Shown here: positions 1-5,772 of the stretch, piece by piece | Position numbering within the stretch: position 1 is the stretch's first letter | Layout: each line of letters begins with the position of its first letter | Assembly (NCBI GenBank): GCA_964415365.1 | Contig: CAYPYW010000054.1 | Coordinates: 1-5,772, forward strand | Length of the DNA: 5,772 nucleotides | Origin: Hydromicrobium sp964415365 | GTDB lineage: Bacteria; Actinomycetota; Humimicrobiia; Humimicrobiales; Humimicrobiaceae | Direction: 5' to 3' | Position numbers and translations under genes: made by a program | Notes under the pieces: generated by a model | Databases searched by the model: none | Told to the model about the DNA's origin: nothing | The model's input: the letters and a program-made list of their open reading frames with translations, nothing else

Positions 1-1
1 G

Positions 2-49
2 AATGTCAAAGACCGGATTGTAGCTGCCATGCAAAGAGAGAGTAGTTAA
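2..49 (+). CDS. 3' end of an unidentified plus-strand gene (partial)
   Basis: One plus-strand frame is open from the window edge and reads NVKDRIVAAMQRESS before a TAA stop at 47-49. Another plus frame stops at 25-27 and the third at 55-57 or earlier, and this one has the most protein-like composition, resembling an amphipathic C-terminal helix. Only 15 residues are visible, so no family can be assigned. The gene would converge on the rraA-family gene, with 56 bp between the two stop codons. It could be a chance open frame. Confidence 0.35.
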   Translation, partial: NVKDRIVAAMQRESS

Positions 50-105
50 TATATAAAAAATATGCTAACCAATATATCCTTTATTAGTATTACATGAATC
101 TTTTT

Positions 106-828
106 TTATTTTTTATTACCATATAAATGAGTATTAAAAATAGCTCTTATCTCTGAAGCTGTTTTTGCCTTTGACAGAGCAGACATTCTGGTTTCCTCCT
201 CACGGGCCATTGCTTCAAGATTTGTAACTACCTCTTCTAACTTATCTGCAGGAAACTTACAGGCACCGTTTTCATCCATATGAATAATCTCACCCGGTGC
301 CACATCCATACCTCCTACTGATACTGGAGTATTTACAGCATGTACAGCCATGCCTCCATGACCGGCAGTAGTGCCGGTAATCATGTATTGAAAGTTCATG
401 GGACGTATCTCATTGATGTCTCTTGAAGGACCGTCTGATATTAATCCAACACATCCAATAGATTTTAACGCTGAAACCATATTTCCCCCGAATAAGCCAA
501 CTTTATCTGCTATCTCAGGAGGAAATATCTGTTTGGCGATAAGAATAGATGGCCTTTTTGATTTTTCCAATGCATCAATAACATCCATAAAAGAAAGAAG
601 GGAATAATTCGGGTCAGGCAATCCAAAAACACAGGTGACTGCATATCCTGCAGTACTACCAAGTTCGGGAAACATACAATGTATTGACTGATCAGTATAC
701 CAGTTCTGTGTCCAGGGATTGTAAAGTCCAAGACAAAGAGGGTTTTGAGGATACGTTGCCACTACATTTGTAATCAATGGGGTATCATATTCCTTTAATT
801 TTTCCAGGAGTATTTTTTCTTTAGACAT
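106..828 (-). CDS. RraA/HMG-aldolase family protein
   Basis: A 240-residue cytoplasmic protein of the RraA fold. This family includes class II 4-hydroxy-4-methyl-2-oxoglutarate/CHA aldolases, oxaloacetate decarboxylases and the E. coli RNase E inhibitor RraA. Visible hallmarks are the opening helix followed by YDTPLITNVV (residues 14-23), a glycine loop G114-G115-N116, the strand SIGCVGLISDGPSRD (123-137), and the closing MDENGACKFP (184-193) before the C-terminal helices. R136-D137-x2-E140 matches the R-D-x2-E/D signature that provides substrate arginine and metal ligand in the aldolases, which favours an enzyme over an RNase regulator. Residues 28-60 are rich in Trp, Tyr and Pro and may shape the substrate pocket. 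The start is set by the family N-terminus; the leader has only a weak purine stretch (AAAG) rather than a full Shine-Dalgarno. The gene is divergent from the hydrolase operon, and its promoter carries the shared operator. The exact substrate is unknown. Confidence 0.9.
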   Translation of the reverse strand: MSKEKILLEKLKEYDTPLITNVVATYPQNPLCLGLYNPWTQNWYTDQSIHCMFPELGSTAGYAVTCVFGLPDPNYSLLSFMDVIDALEKSKRPSILIAKQIFPPEIADKVGLFGGNMVSALKSIGCVGLISDGPSRDINEIRPMNFQYMITGTTAGHGGMAVHAVNTPVSVGGMDVAPGEIIHMDENGACKFPADKLEEVVTNLEAMAREEETRMSALSKAKTASEIRAIFNTHLYGNKK

Positions 829-864
829 TTATTTATTTCTTTATTATTTATATTGTTTTTACTA

Positions 865-892
865 AATATATAGTATCCGAAATATTTGTCAA
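865..892 (-). promoter_or_regulatory. Sigma-A-type promoter of the rraA-family gene
   Basis: Read on the minus strand, a perfect -35 TTGACA (887-892), a 16-bp spacer and -10 TATATT (865-870) predict a start near 858, about 30 nt before the ATG at 828-826. The 3' end of the spacer is TCGGATACTA (871-880 reversed), a one-base variant of the element found in the two plus-strand promoters. Confidence 0.75.
871..880 (-). promoter_or_regulatory. Putative operator, variant copy (TCGGATACTA)
   Basis: This ten-base element lies directly upstream of the -10 box of the rraA-family promoter. It differs from the other two copies only by T for G at position 9, which removes one arm pair of the TCG...CGA palindrome. 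The preceding bases AATATT are the same as in the promoter at 5718. A bound protein here would block RNA polymerase, so repression is the simplest reading. Confidence 0.5.
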
Positions 893-1008
893 TATAAAAA
901 ATGTTTGATATTCTCAGCAGGAAAAACCTTAAATTAATCAATATTATTATGCGAAAAGCTTTTATAAAATACCCGGTTCTTAGTTTTTTAGATAAAATTC
1001 GTTTTTTA

Positions 1009-1036
1009 TTGACAATTTAATCGGATACGATATACT
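1009..1036 (+). promoter_or_regulatory. Sigma-A-type promoter of the hydrolase operon
   Basis: A perfect -35 TTGACA (1009-1014), a 16-bp spacer and -10 TATACT (1031-1036) predict a start near 1043. An AT-rich tract with T-runs precedes the -35 and could act as an UP element. The spacer contains the putative operator at 1021-1030. The promoter faces the amidohydrolase but is about 284 nt from its start codon, an unusually long leader. Confidence 0.75.
1021..1030. promoter_or_regulatory. Putative operator (TCGGATACGA), operon copy
   Basis: A near-palindrome with arms ATCG/CGAT around GATA (1020-1031), ending exactly where the -10 begins. Together with the -10 and following T, the 17 nt 1021-1037 are identical to 5730-5746. 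TCGGATACGA is one base from the symmetric TCGTATACGA, which fits the TnGTATACnA operator pattern of FCD-subfamily GntR repressors such as UxuR/ExuR. A second GATACG (1038-1043) repeats the one at 1024-1029 with a 14-bp period and could be an accessory site. The regulator itself is not in the window. Confidence 0.55.
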
Positions 1037-1312
1037 TGATACGTTATGTAAATTGCATTATAACCAGGATTAAAAAATAAAATTGAAAATAAAAAATACT
1101 AAATAAATCATACAGTTAAATAGAATAAGTTTATTATATTTTCATTCTACAGAAATTTTAATATATATGTGATAGTTTTGGTTTATATCGTAATCTTAAA
1201 AAATATTTATAGAGAATAATTAGGCCTGTTACTATAAAGGGTTTTGTAGGAATTCTTTTATAAAGTAAATAATGAAGTAATACAAAAAGAATAATGATAA
1301 ATTATTAAGCTT

Positions 1313-1319
1313 AAGGAGG
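1313..1319 (+). promoter_or_regulatory. Ribosome binding site deciding the TTG start at 1327
   Basis: AAGGAGG is a full Shine-Dalgarno match, seven bases before TTG. No ATG or GTG at a comparable distance gives the amidohydrolase N-terminus, so this site fixes TTG as the start codon. Confidence 0.85.
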
Positions 1320-1326
1320 CACAAAG

Positions 1327-2622
1327 TTGATTATTGATATTGTAAATGCAAATGTTATTACCGGTGATGGGACTACTTATATAGAAGATACATCACTTAT
1401 TATTGAAGATGGCCTGATAACCGATCTCCCTAAAATGCGGTATATACCATACCGCTTTTATACGAATAAAGTAATCGATGCTCAGGATGGCATAATAATG
1501 CCTGGCATAATCAATATTCATGTTCATGCAGTATGCTTTGGTCCACCTTTTATGTGGGCTTGGGAACCCCTTCCTGAGGATAGAGTAATTTCGAATTTAA
1601 ATACACATTTGCTGCAGGGTACGACCACAATTCTGGATCTGGAAGGATTCGTACTACCCTGCCAGAACGAAGCGATAAATAAATCACATCCAATAAATAT
1701 AAGGCCAACAACTCTTCATACTCCTAAAAATATTCTAGCAGCGGAGCTTGCAAGTGGGATGAAATTACCAAAATGGAATCGTGAGTTTTCAGCAAAAGAA
1801 GCCGTAAAACAGGGCGCTATTGCTATGGGTGAGGTGGGCTCCCCAGGTACCTCATATGGTACATATGAAAAAAACCTCCGTCTTTTTAGAAAAATATCAG
1901 CACAGCAGGCCTATGATATGGATCATGCTGTAATTGATAAGGATGATAAAGCACTAAAGAAAGCAATAGTAAATGCTGGCCTCGAAAACATGACACTTGA
2001 TGAGGTAAAAAAACTGGTATATGAAACGAGTATCCTGCCCATAAAGGCTCATAATGATGCAATCCTTGAAACTATTGAAGTGGTTCCAAATCTTGGAATC
2101 CCAGCCTCTGTTCATGTGGAAGAAGGTGCTAAAAAAGCTGTACTGGAAGCTGCTCATGCACTGGGTAATATGATTATAGCAACACATGTCAATCATAATA
2201 TGACTGCTGAAGAAATGGTGAAGTTTGCAGAAGAAATTAAAAAGACCGGAGCAATAGTAGAAATATTCACTGCAGATCTTTTCAGCGCACGACAGATAGA
2301 AAAAGATCCGACAGGGACTTTTGCCCTTCTTGAAAAAGGGCTGGCCGACGTGATAGTAACTGATTATTCCGGAGGCTATCATGACCCAATATTACTGCTA
2401 ATAAAGAAAGCTGTTGAAAAAGGTGTTATTACTCTTCCAAAAGGGGTAGAACTTGCAACCAGCAATCCCGCTAAATTTATCAAAGGCCTGGCGCCAAACA
2501 GAGGATTGATTGAACCAGGAAGATGTGCTGATTTGATAATTGTTGATAAAAATGATATTTCAAAGGTGAAATATGTAATAATCGGCGGAAGAGTAGTAGT
2601 TGAAAATGGGATAATAGTTTAG
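1327..2622 (+). CDS. Enamidase-like amidohydrolase (metal-dependent)
   Basis: A 431-residue cytoplasmic member of the amidohydrolase superfamily, which hydrolyses C-N bonds in cyclic amides, ureides and related compounds. The small N-terminal beta-domain (1-58) leads into MPGIINIHVHA, with the metal pair H65/H67. Other likely active-site residues are E169 in AIAMGEVGSPG, H263 in SVHVEEG, H287 in ATHVNHNMTAEE and D346 in VTDYSGG. The C-terminal beta-domain returns at SNPAKFIKGLAPNRGLIEPGRCADLII and ends with GGRVVVENG. There is no carboxylated lysine: a glutamate (E169) sits at the bridging position, as I recall for enamidase of the nicotinate-fermenting Eubacterium barkeri, whose AIGEVG and His-containing motifs look similar. 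The protein is longer than enamidase because of extra sequence between H67 and E169 and in 185-240. It is first in the operon, with 52 nt to the next gene. A cyclic amide or enamide substrate is an inference; a dihydroorotase- or imidazolonepropionase-like role cannot be excluded. Confidence 0.88.
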   Translation: MIIDIVNANVITGDGTTYIEDTSLIIEDGLITDLPKMRYIPYRFYTNKVIDAQDGIIMPGIINIHVHAVCFGPPFMWAWEPLPEDRVISNLNTHLLQGTTTILDLEGFVLPCQNEAINKSHPINIRPTTLHTPKNILAAELASGMKLPKWNREFSAKEAVKQGAIAMGEVGSPGTSYGTYEKNLRLFRKISAQQAYDMDHAVIDKDDKALKKAIVNAGLENMTLDEVKKLVYETSILPIKAHNDAILETIEVVPNLGIPASVHVEEGAKKAVLEAAHALGNMIIATHVNHNMTAEEMVKFAEEIKKTGAIVEIFTADLFSARQIEKDPTGTFALLEKGLADVIVTDYSGGYHDPILLLIKKAVEKGVITLPKGVELATSNPAKFIKGLAPNRGLIEPGRCADLIIVDKNDISKVKYVIIGGRVVVENGIIV

Positions 2623-2674
2623 CTGATTATATTTTGCTTAGTTTGTTACACATACGGAAAAAGGAGTTTAGGAA

Positions 2675-3484
2675 ATGGATTTAATTGCAAATAGAACCAG
2701 ATTCTGGTTTACGGAATACGGGGATGGAAATCCTGTGATTTGCATTCATGGTAATGGTTTGAATCGTGATCTGTGGCGTCAATTCGTTCCGGTAGCAAGT
2801 AAGGATTTTAGGACAATACTGTATGAATTAAGGGGAATGGGTGAATCTGAAACAATTGGTAGACCTGGACAAATATTTACAGTTAAAGATCATGCAGAAG
2901 ATCTATTGGCTATAATGGATGTACTGGGCATAAAAAAGACTGCAATTGTAGCCCATGCTTTTGGTGCTTTTGTTTCCATGCAGTTTGCCACCTTATATCC
3001 TGAAAGAGTAAGTACAATGGTAGTATTCTGTACTTCTGCAAGGGTTGAAGGCAAAACAAAAAAGAGGCTCCCAAAGTGGGTTGAAACTGTCGAAAAAGAA
3101 GGCAATCTTGATTCTTTGGTAGAAGAAGCAATGGAGCGCTGGTTTGTAGAACCATTTAGAAAAGCGCATCCTGATGTAATAAATTTATATAGGAAAATGG
3201 TAGGGGCTAATCCTCCAATGGGTTATGCTGCAAATTGTCGTGGTATTATTGAATACGATATTATAGATGAGCTGGTAAACATTAAATGCCCCACACTTGC
3301 AATTGCCGGAGAATCCGACCATTCGACACCTCCCGGCGATCATGAACTTATAGTAGATAAGATCCTCAATTCAAAACTAATGGTCGTAAAAAATTCATCA
3401 CATACAGTTTGTGAGGAACAGGTTGAAGAGTTCAACAGGGTAACACTGGATTATCTAAAACAGAACATTGGATATATGAAATAG
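2675..3484 (+). CDS. Alpha/beta hydrolase with Ser-to-Ala nucleophile (PcaD/RutD-like)
   Basis: A 269-residue single-domain alpha/beta hydrolase of normal family length. It has the oxyanion-loop H25-G26, LYELRGMGES (49-58) in place of the usual D-x-R-G-x-G-x-S, the nucleophile elbow at 93-97, a cap of helices around 125-190, then GYAANCRGI (183-191) and PTLAIAGESDHSTPP, which recall 3-oxoadipate enol-lactonase (PcaD). The acid D215 and the base H243 (in SSHTVCEE) are present, but the elbow reads A-H-A-F-G instead of G-x-S-x-G, so Ala95 (GCT, 2957-2959) replaces the catalytic serine. RutD of the pyrimidine Rut pathway has, as I recall, the same feature (GHALG). The protein could be a RutD-type hydrolase of enamine or aminoacrylate-like compounds, a non-covalent general-base enzyme, or a binding protein. 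The start has AAGGAG (2661-2666) eight bases before ATG. The next gene begins 82 nt downstream with no terminator between. Confidence 0.88.
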   Translation: MDLIANRTRFWFTEYGDGNPVICIHGNGLNRDLWRQFVPVASKDFRTILYELRGMGESETIGRPGQIFTVKDHAEDLLAIMDVLGIKKTAIVAHAFGAFVSMQFATLYPERVSTMVVFCTSARVEGKTKKRLPKWVETVEKEGNLDSLVEEAMERWFVEPFRKAHPDVINLYRKMVGANPPMGYAANCRGIIEYDIIDELVNIKCPTLAIAGESDHSTPPGDHELIVDKILNSKLMVVKNSSHTVCEEQVEEFNRVTLDYLKQNIGYMK

Positions 3485-3556
3485 TAGTTGACATATAAAC
3501 CCCATCAGAGGTGAGTGAAAGCTTAATGTATATAAGTTATTGGAGTGCATAATATC

Positions 3557-3563
3557 AAGGAGG
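3557..3563 (+). promoter_or_regulatory. Ribosome binding site deciding the ATG start at 3567
   Basis: AAGGAGG precedes ATG 3567 by only three bases, a tight spacing. The alternative in-frame TTG at 3540 would add nine residues (MECIISRRI), would itself encode this Shine-Dalgarno, and has no purine-rich site at a suitable distance. ATG 3567 is therefore preferred. Confidence 0.7.
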
Positions 3564-3566
3564 ATT

Positions 3567-5540
3567 ATGTCTGCTGACAAATTATATACTGTAAAAAGTG
3601 AAATATGTTTAGTGCCAATGAAGGATGGTACTAAATTATCGGTTTATATACATCGTCCGGATGCCAAAGGTAGATTTCCTGCTATTATCGGCTATACCCC
3701 ATACCATGAAGAACTGATTAAAAAGCCTGATCCAATAGTAGAATATGGATATGCCATAATCAATTTCGATATACGGGGAACAGGCAGTTCCGAAGGATGG
3801 AATGATAGTATCTATAGCGATCAGGAGAGGGAGGATGGATATAATATGATCGAATGGGCAGCTGCCCAGCCTTGGTGTAATGGTAATGTCGGAATGTGGG
3901 GAAAATCCTTTGGCGCTGTAGTTTCACTGCAGATGGCTATGGCCGCACCTCCCCATCTTAAAGCCATAATTGCAAGAAGCGGTACCGATGATATTTTTTC
4001 CGAGTGGACTAATCCAGGTGGTTCACCGAGGCCATATATGTATAATTGCTATTCACCTATTATGACGGCATCTAATTTATCGCCACCTGATCCCAATGAG
4101 GTGGGTGAACAATGGTCTAATATCTGGAAGGAACGACTGGAAAAAAATATACCATGGGGGATCTCTTTTCTACAAAATATGACTTGCAACACTTTTTGGA
4201 AGGTTCGTTCTCTTAAAGGTAATTATGATAAAATAAAATGTGCTGTATTTTTAGTTGGTGGTTGGGCGGATTGGTATCACAATCCTTTACTCAGAATATT
4301 TAGCAAGCTTAAAGGACCCAGGCGAATTCTTATAGGTCCCTGGTCGCATGAGTGGCCGGACCGTAGTTTTCCTGGCCCAAGAATTGAATGGGTTTATGAA
4401 GCAAAAAGATGGTTTGATTTTTGGCTTAAAGGTATTAATAATGGGATTATGGATGAACCTCCAGTAACCCTTTTCATTAGAAAATATAGCTCCCCTCAAA
4501 CCATCCTTATAGAAGATTGTGGTCAATTTAGAAGCGAGAATGAATGGCCTATTGCCAGGGCTATTAAAACTCCTTTTTACTTTAAGAGTGATGGCTTGTT
4601 ATCAACCGATCCTCCAGCTGTTAGTGATGTTAACCGGAAAGATATACTGGATTGTGATCCTCAAGCAGGTATGGCGACCGGAATGCATGGTGGGGGACCG
4701 TTTAACATAAACTGGGCAATGCCTTTAGACCAGCGTCTGGATGAAGCCAAGAACCTTGTATACACTTCTGAACCACTGAAGGAGGATTTGGAGGTCACCG
4801 GTCAACCAGTTGCGGTATTGTATTTCAGTTCATCTGCGCCGGTTACACAGGTAATCGTAAAACTCTGCGAAACTACACCGGATGGAACGTCAGTCCTTGT
4901 GACAAAGGGATTCCTAAATGTTACCTACCGGGAGTCACGTTCAGATCCATCGTTTATTATGCCGGATCAGATATATAAGCTTAATATTGAGCTTCTGACA
5001 TGTGCCTATAGATTTCAGAAGGGAAACCGGATTAGTCTGAGAATTGCAGGAGCTGATTTCCTTAATTTATGGCCTACCCCTGTAAAATGTGTAAATACAT
5101 TTTACTATAATTCGGATATGCCTTCTCATATTTGTCTGCCTGTAGTCCCACCTCAAAATCCGGCTTTACCAAGTCCAAGTATAGAAATTGGAACAGCTCC
5201 TCTACCGCATCGTGAAGAATTAACAGCACCTGGTTATATAATAAAATACGATATTATTAATGATACAGTAACAACTGAATTTGAATCCAATTATGACCAA
5301 AACTGGAATTGTAAAGCCAAATATACTGTTTCCACTTTTAATCCGGCACAGGTTACTATTCTGGGAGAATCGTACCGGGAATTTGAATATAATAAACAAA
5401 AAATTAGGACAAATGCAATTTGTATAACAAAAAGCGATAAGAAAGATTTCCATCATATTGTGGAGTTAAAAATTACAATTAATGAAAAAAAATACTTTTC
5501 AAAAAGTTGGACGGTTTCTGTACCGAGAGGATTTGCATGA
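3567..5540 (+). CDS. CocE/NonD family serine hydrolase
   Basis: From ATG 3567 this is a 657-residue cytoplasmic hydrolase of the X-Pro dipeptidyl-peptidase S15/CocE class, which cleaves esters or amides through an acyl-serine. The N-terminal alpha/beta-hydrolase domain spans about 10-300. It has the CocE-like oxyanion tyrosine Y46 in GYTPYHEE, FDIRGTGSSEG (67-77), the nucleophile S114 in WGKSFGA, the acid D235 in GGWADWY and the base H261 in GPWSHEW. These positions resemble the Ser/Asp/His and Tyr arrangement of cocaine esterase. A helical cap lies around 140-220. A jelly-roll domain (about 390-510) contains SEPLKEDLEVTG and FQKGNRISLRIAG. A further C-terminal segment (about 540-657) ending SWTVSVPRG is typical of the longer CocE/NonD proteins. 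All catalytic residues are intact, unlike the upstream hydrolase, so this may be the true acyl hydrolase of the operon. The substrate is unknown: ester, amide and dipeptidyl substrates are all possible in this family. Confidence 0.92.
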   Translation: MSADKLYTVKSEICLVPMKDGTKLSVYIHRPDAKGRFPAIIGYTPYHEELIKKPDPIVEYGYAIINFDIRGTGSSEGWNDSIYSDQEREDGYNMIEWAAAQPWCNGNVGMWGKSFGAVVSLQMAMAAPPHLKAIIARSGTDDIFSEWTNPGGSPRPYMYNCYSPIMTASNLSPPDPNEVGEQWSNIWKERLEKNIPWGISFLQNMTCNTFWKVRSLKGNYDKIKCAVFLVGGWADWYHNPLLRIFSKLKGPRRILIGPWSHEWPDRSFPGPRIEWVYEAKRWFDFWLKGINNGIMDEPPVTLFIRKYSSPQTILIEDCGQFRSENEWPIARAIKTPFYFKSDGLLSTDPPAVSDVNRKDILDCDPQAGMATGMHGGGPFNINWAMPLDQRLDEAKNLVYTSEPLKEDLEVTGQPVAVLYFSSSAPVTQVIVKLCETTPDGTSVLVTKGFLNVTYRESRSDPSFIMPDQIYKLNIELLTCAYRFQKGNRISLRIAGADFLNLWPTPVKCVNTFYYNSDMPSHICLPVVPPQNPALPSPSIEIGTAPLPHREELTAPGYIIKYDIINDTVTTEFESNYDQNWNCKAKYTVSTFNPAQVTILGESYREFEYNKQKIRTNAICITKSDKKDFHHIVELKITINEKKYFSKSWTVSVPRGFA

Positions 5541-5717
5541 TATTTTATATTTTCCAAAGACAGTTTTATTTTTAGAAAAGCTAAAGGTAGATTTCACTAA
5601 ATTTGAACAAAAGTATTGTTTTGAAGTTAGGAATTAATTTAAGAATTTTTTAATAGGTTTATAAAATTCCAGTTTGTGAAGTTAATAAAGTTAGAAATAA
5701 TTAGCAGGTTTTATCCC

Positions 5718-5745
5718 TTGACAAATATTTCGGATACGATATACT
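5718..5745 (+). promoter_or_regulatory. Sigma-A-type promoter of the gene beyond the window
   Basis: A perfect -35 TTGACA (5718-5723), a 16-bp spacer and -10 TATACT (5740-5745) predict a start near 5752. The architecture and operator match the promoter at 1009-1036, so the next gene should be co-regulated with the hydrolase operon while having its own start point. Confidence 0.75.
5730..5739. promoter_or_regulatory. Putative operator (TCGGATACGA), downstream copy
   Basis: This copy is identical to the operator at 1021-1030 and, like it, abuts the -10 box. The identity runs 17 nt (5730-5746) and then stops. The preceding AAATATT instead matches the rraA promoter copy, so the three sites are related but not simple duplicates of one promoter. 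Confidence 0.55.
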
Positions 5746-5772
5746 TACTATGATATATTTACGCATTAAAGG

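Larger units (their letters stand above)
829..1326. other. Divergent intergenic regulatory region, no gene
   Basis: A 498-bp, strongly AT-rich stretch between the divergent rraA-family gene and the amidohydrolase. It holds two back-to-back promoters (minus strand 865-892, plus strand 1009-1036), each with the shared spacer element. About 115 bp of AT-rich DNA lies between the two -35 boxes, including overlapping palindromes AAAAGCTTTT (954-963) and TTTTATAAAA (960-969). From the expected plus-strand start point near 1043 there are about 284 nt of leader before the TTG start. I see no convincing ORF, tRNA, riboswitch-like hairpin or terminator in that leader. A weak extended -10-like TGTTACTAT (1227-1235) lies closer to the gene, but has no good -35. 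Confidence 0.6.
5541..5772. other. Downstream intergenic region with the next unit's promoter
   Basis: AT-rich DNA with no supported gene. I see no clear GC-rich hairpin plus U-run ending the operon. Weak AT stems such as AACAA/TTGTT (around 5607-5621) lack a T-tract, so transcription may run on or end in a Rho-dependent way. The distal part holds the promoter at 5718-5745. The window closes on AAAGG, which could be the beginning of a ribosome binding site for a gene starting just outside. Confidence 0.5.

Noticed and set aside
57..112. Possible bidirectional terminator between the converging genes (CTAA...TTAG with nearby T-runs on both strands)
   Set aside because: The stem is only four or five A/T-rich pairs with a long loop, and the T-run on the plus strand is about ten bases away from the stem.
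3487..3531. TTGACA at 3487-3492 as a promoter in front of the CocE-type gene
   Set aside because: No -10-like hexamer lies 15-19 bp downstream (the spacer runs into a GC-richer segment), and the nearest TATATA is about 36 bp away. The spacer element of the other promoters is absent.
3511..3552. Thirteen-codon GTG-initiated reading frame between the second and third operon genes
   Set aside because: It has no separate ribosome binding site and no recognisable peptide features, and chance frames of this length are common.
5184..5537. C-terminal extension of the CocE-type protein as a novel fused domain
   Set aside because: A similar segment ending in an S/R-x-W-x(2-4)-I/V-P-R pattern is, as I recall, common in the roughly 650-680-residue CocE/NonD hydrolases.
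5606..5622. Hairpin after the operon as an intrinsic terminator
   Set aside because: It is a five-pair A/T-rich stem with no T-tract following, so it should be too weak to terminate.
5750..5772. ATG opening to the window edge as the start of the next gene
   Set aside because: It lies at the predicted transcription start with no ribosome binding site. The AAAGG at the edge suggests the real start is further on.

Overview
The window is visibly AT-rich. It has strong AAGGAGG-type ribosome binding sites, one well-supported TTG start and clean TTGACA/TATACT promoters. This points to a low-GC Gram-positive bacterium, most likely a clostridium-like Firmicute; no gene here fixes the genus. All complete proteins lack signal peptides and membrane segments, so the products look cytoplasmic, and no transporter or regulator gene is present.

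Layout: the 3' tail of a plus-strand gene (about 2-49) faces a minus-strand RraA/HMG-aldolase-family gene (106-828). A 498-bp intergenic region (829-1326) carries two divergent promoters. A plus-strand operon follows: an enamidase-like amidohydrolase (1327-2622), an alpha/beta hydrolase whose nucleophile serine is replaced by alanine (2675-3484), and a CocE/NonD-type serine hydrolase (3567-5540). The last 232 bp hold no gene but end with another promoter (5718-5745), evidently for a gene just beyond the window.

The most informative non-coding signal is that three promoters (rraA, the hydrolase operon and the downstream unit) share the same design: TTGACA, a 16-bp spacer, then TATATT or TATACT. 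In each, the spacer ends in TCGGATAC(G/T)A, directly against the -10. In two of them the element is a near-palindrome, and 17 nt are identical over 4.7 kb of separation. It resembles the TnGTATACnA operators of FCD-type GntR regulators, so one repressor encoded elsewhere probably controls all three units.

Working model (inference): a catabolic gene set for an unknown small substrate, perhaps a cyclic amide, lactam or ester. The amidohydrolase opens the ring or cuts an amide, the two alpha/beta hydrolases process acyl, amide or enamine intermediates, and the RraA-type protein acts as a metal-dependent aldolase or decarboxylase on a resulting keto acid. The individual families are known; the combination, the serine-less hydrolase and the shared operator are what deserve attention.
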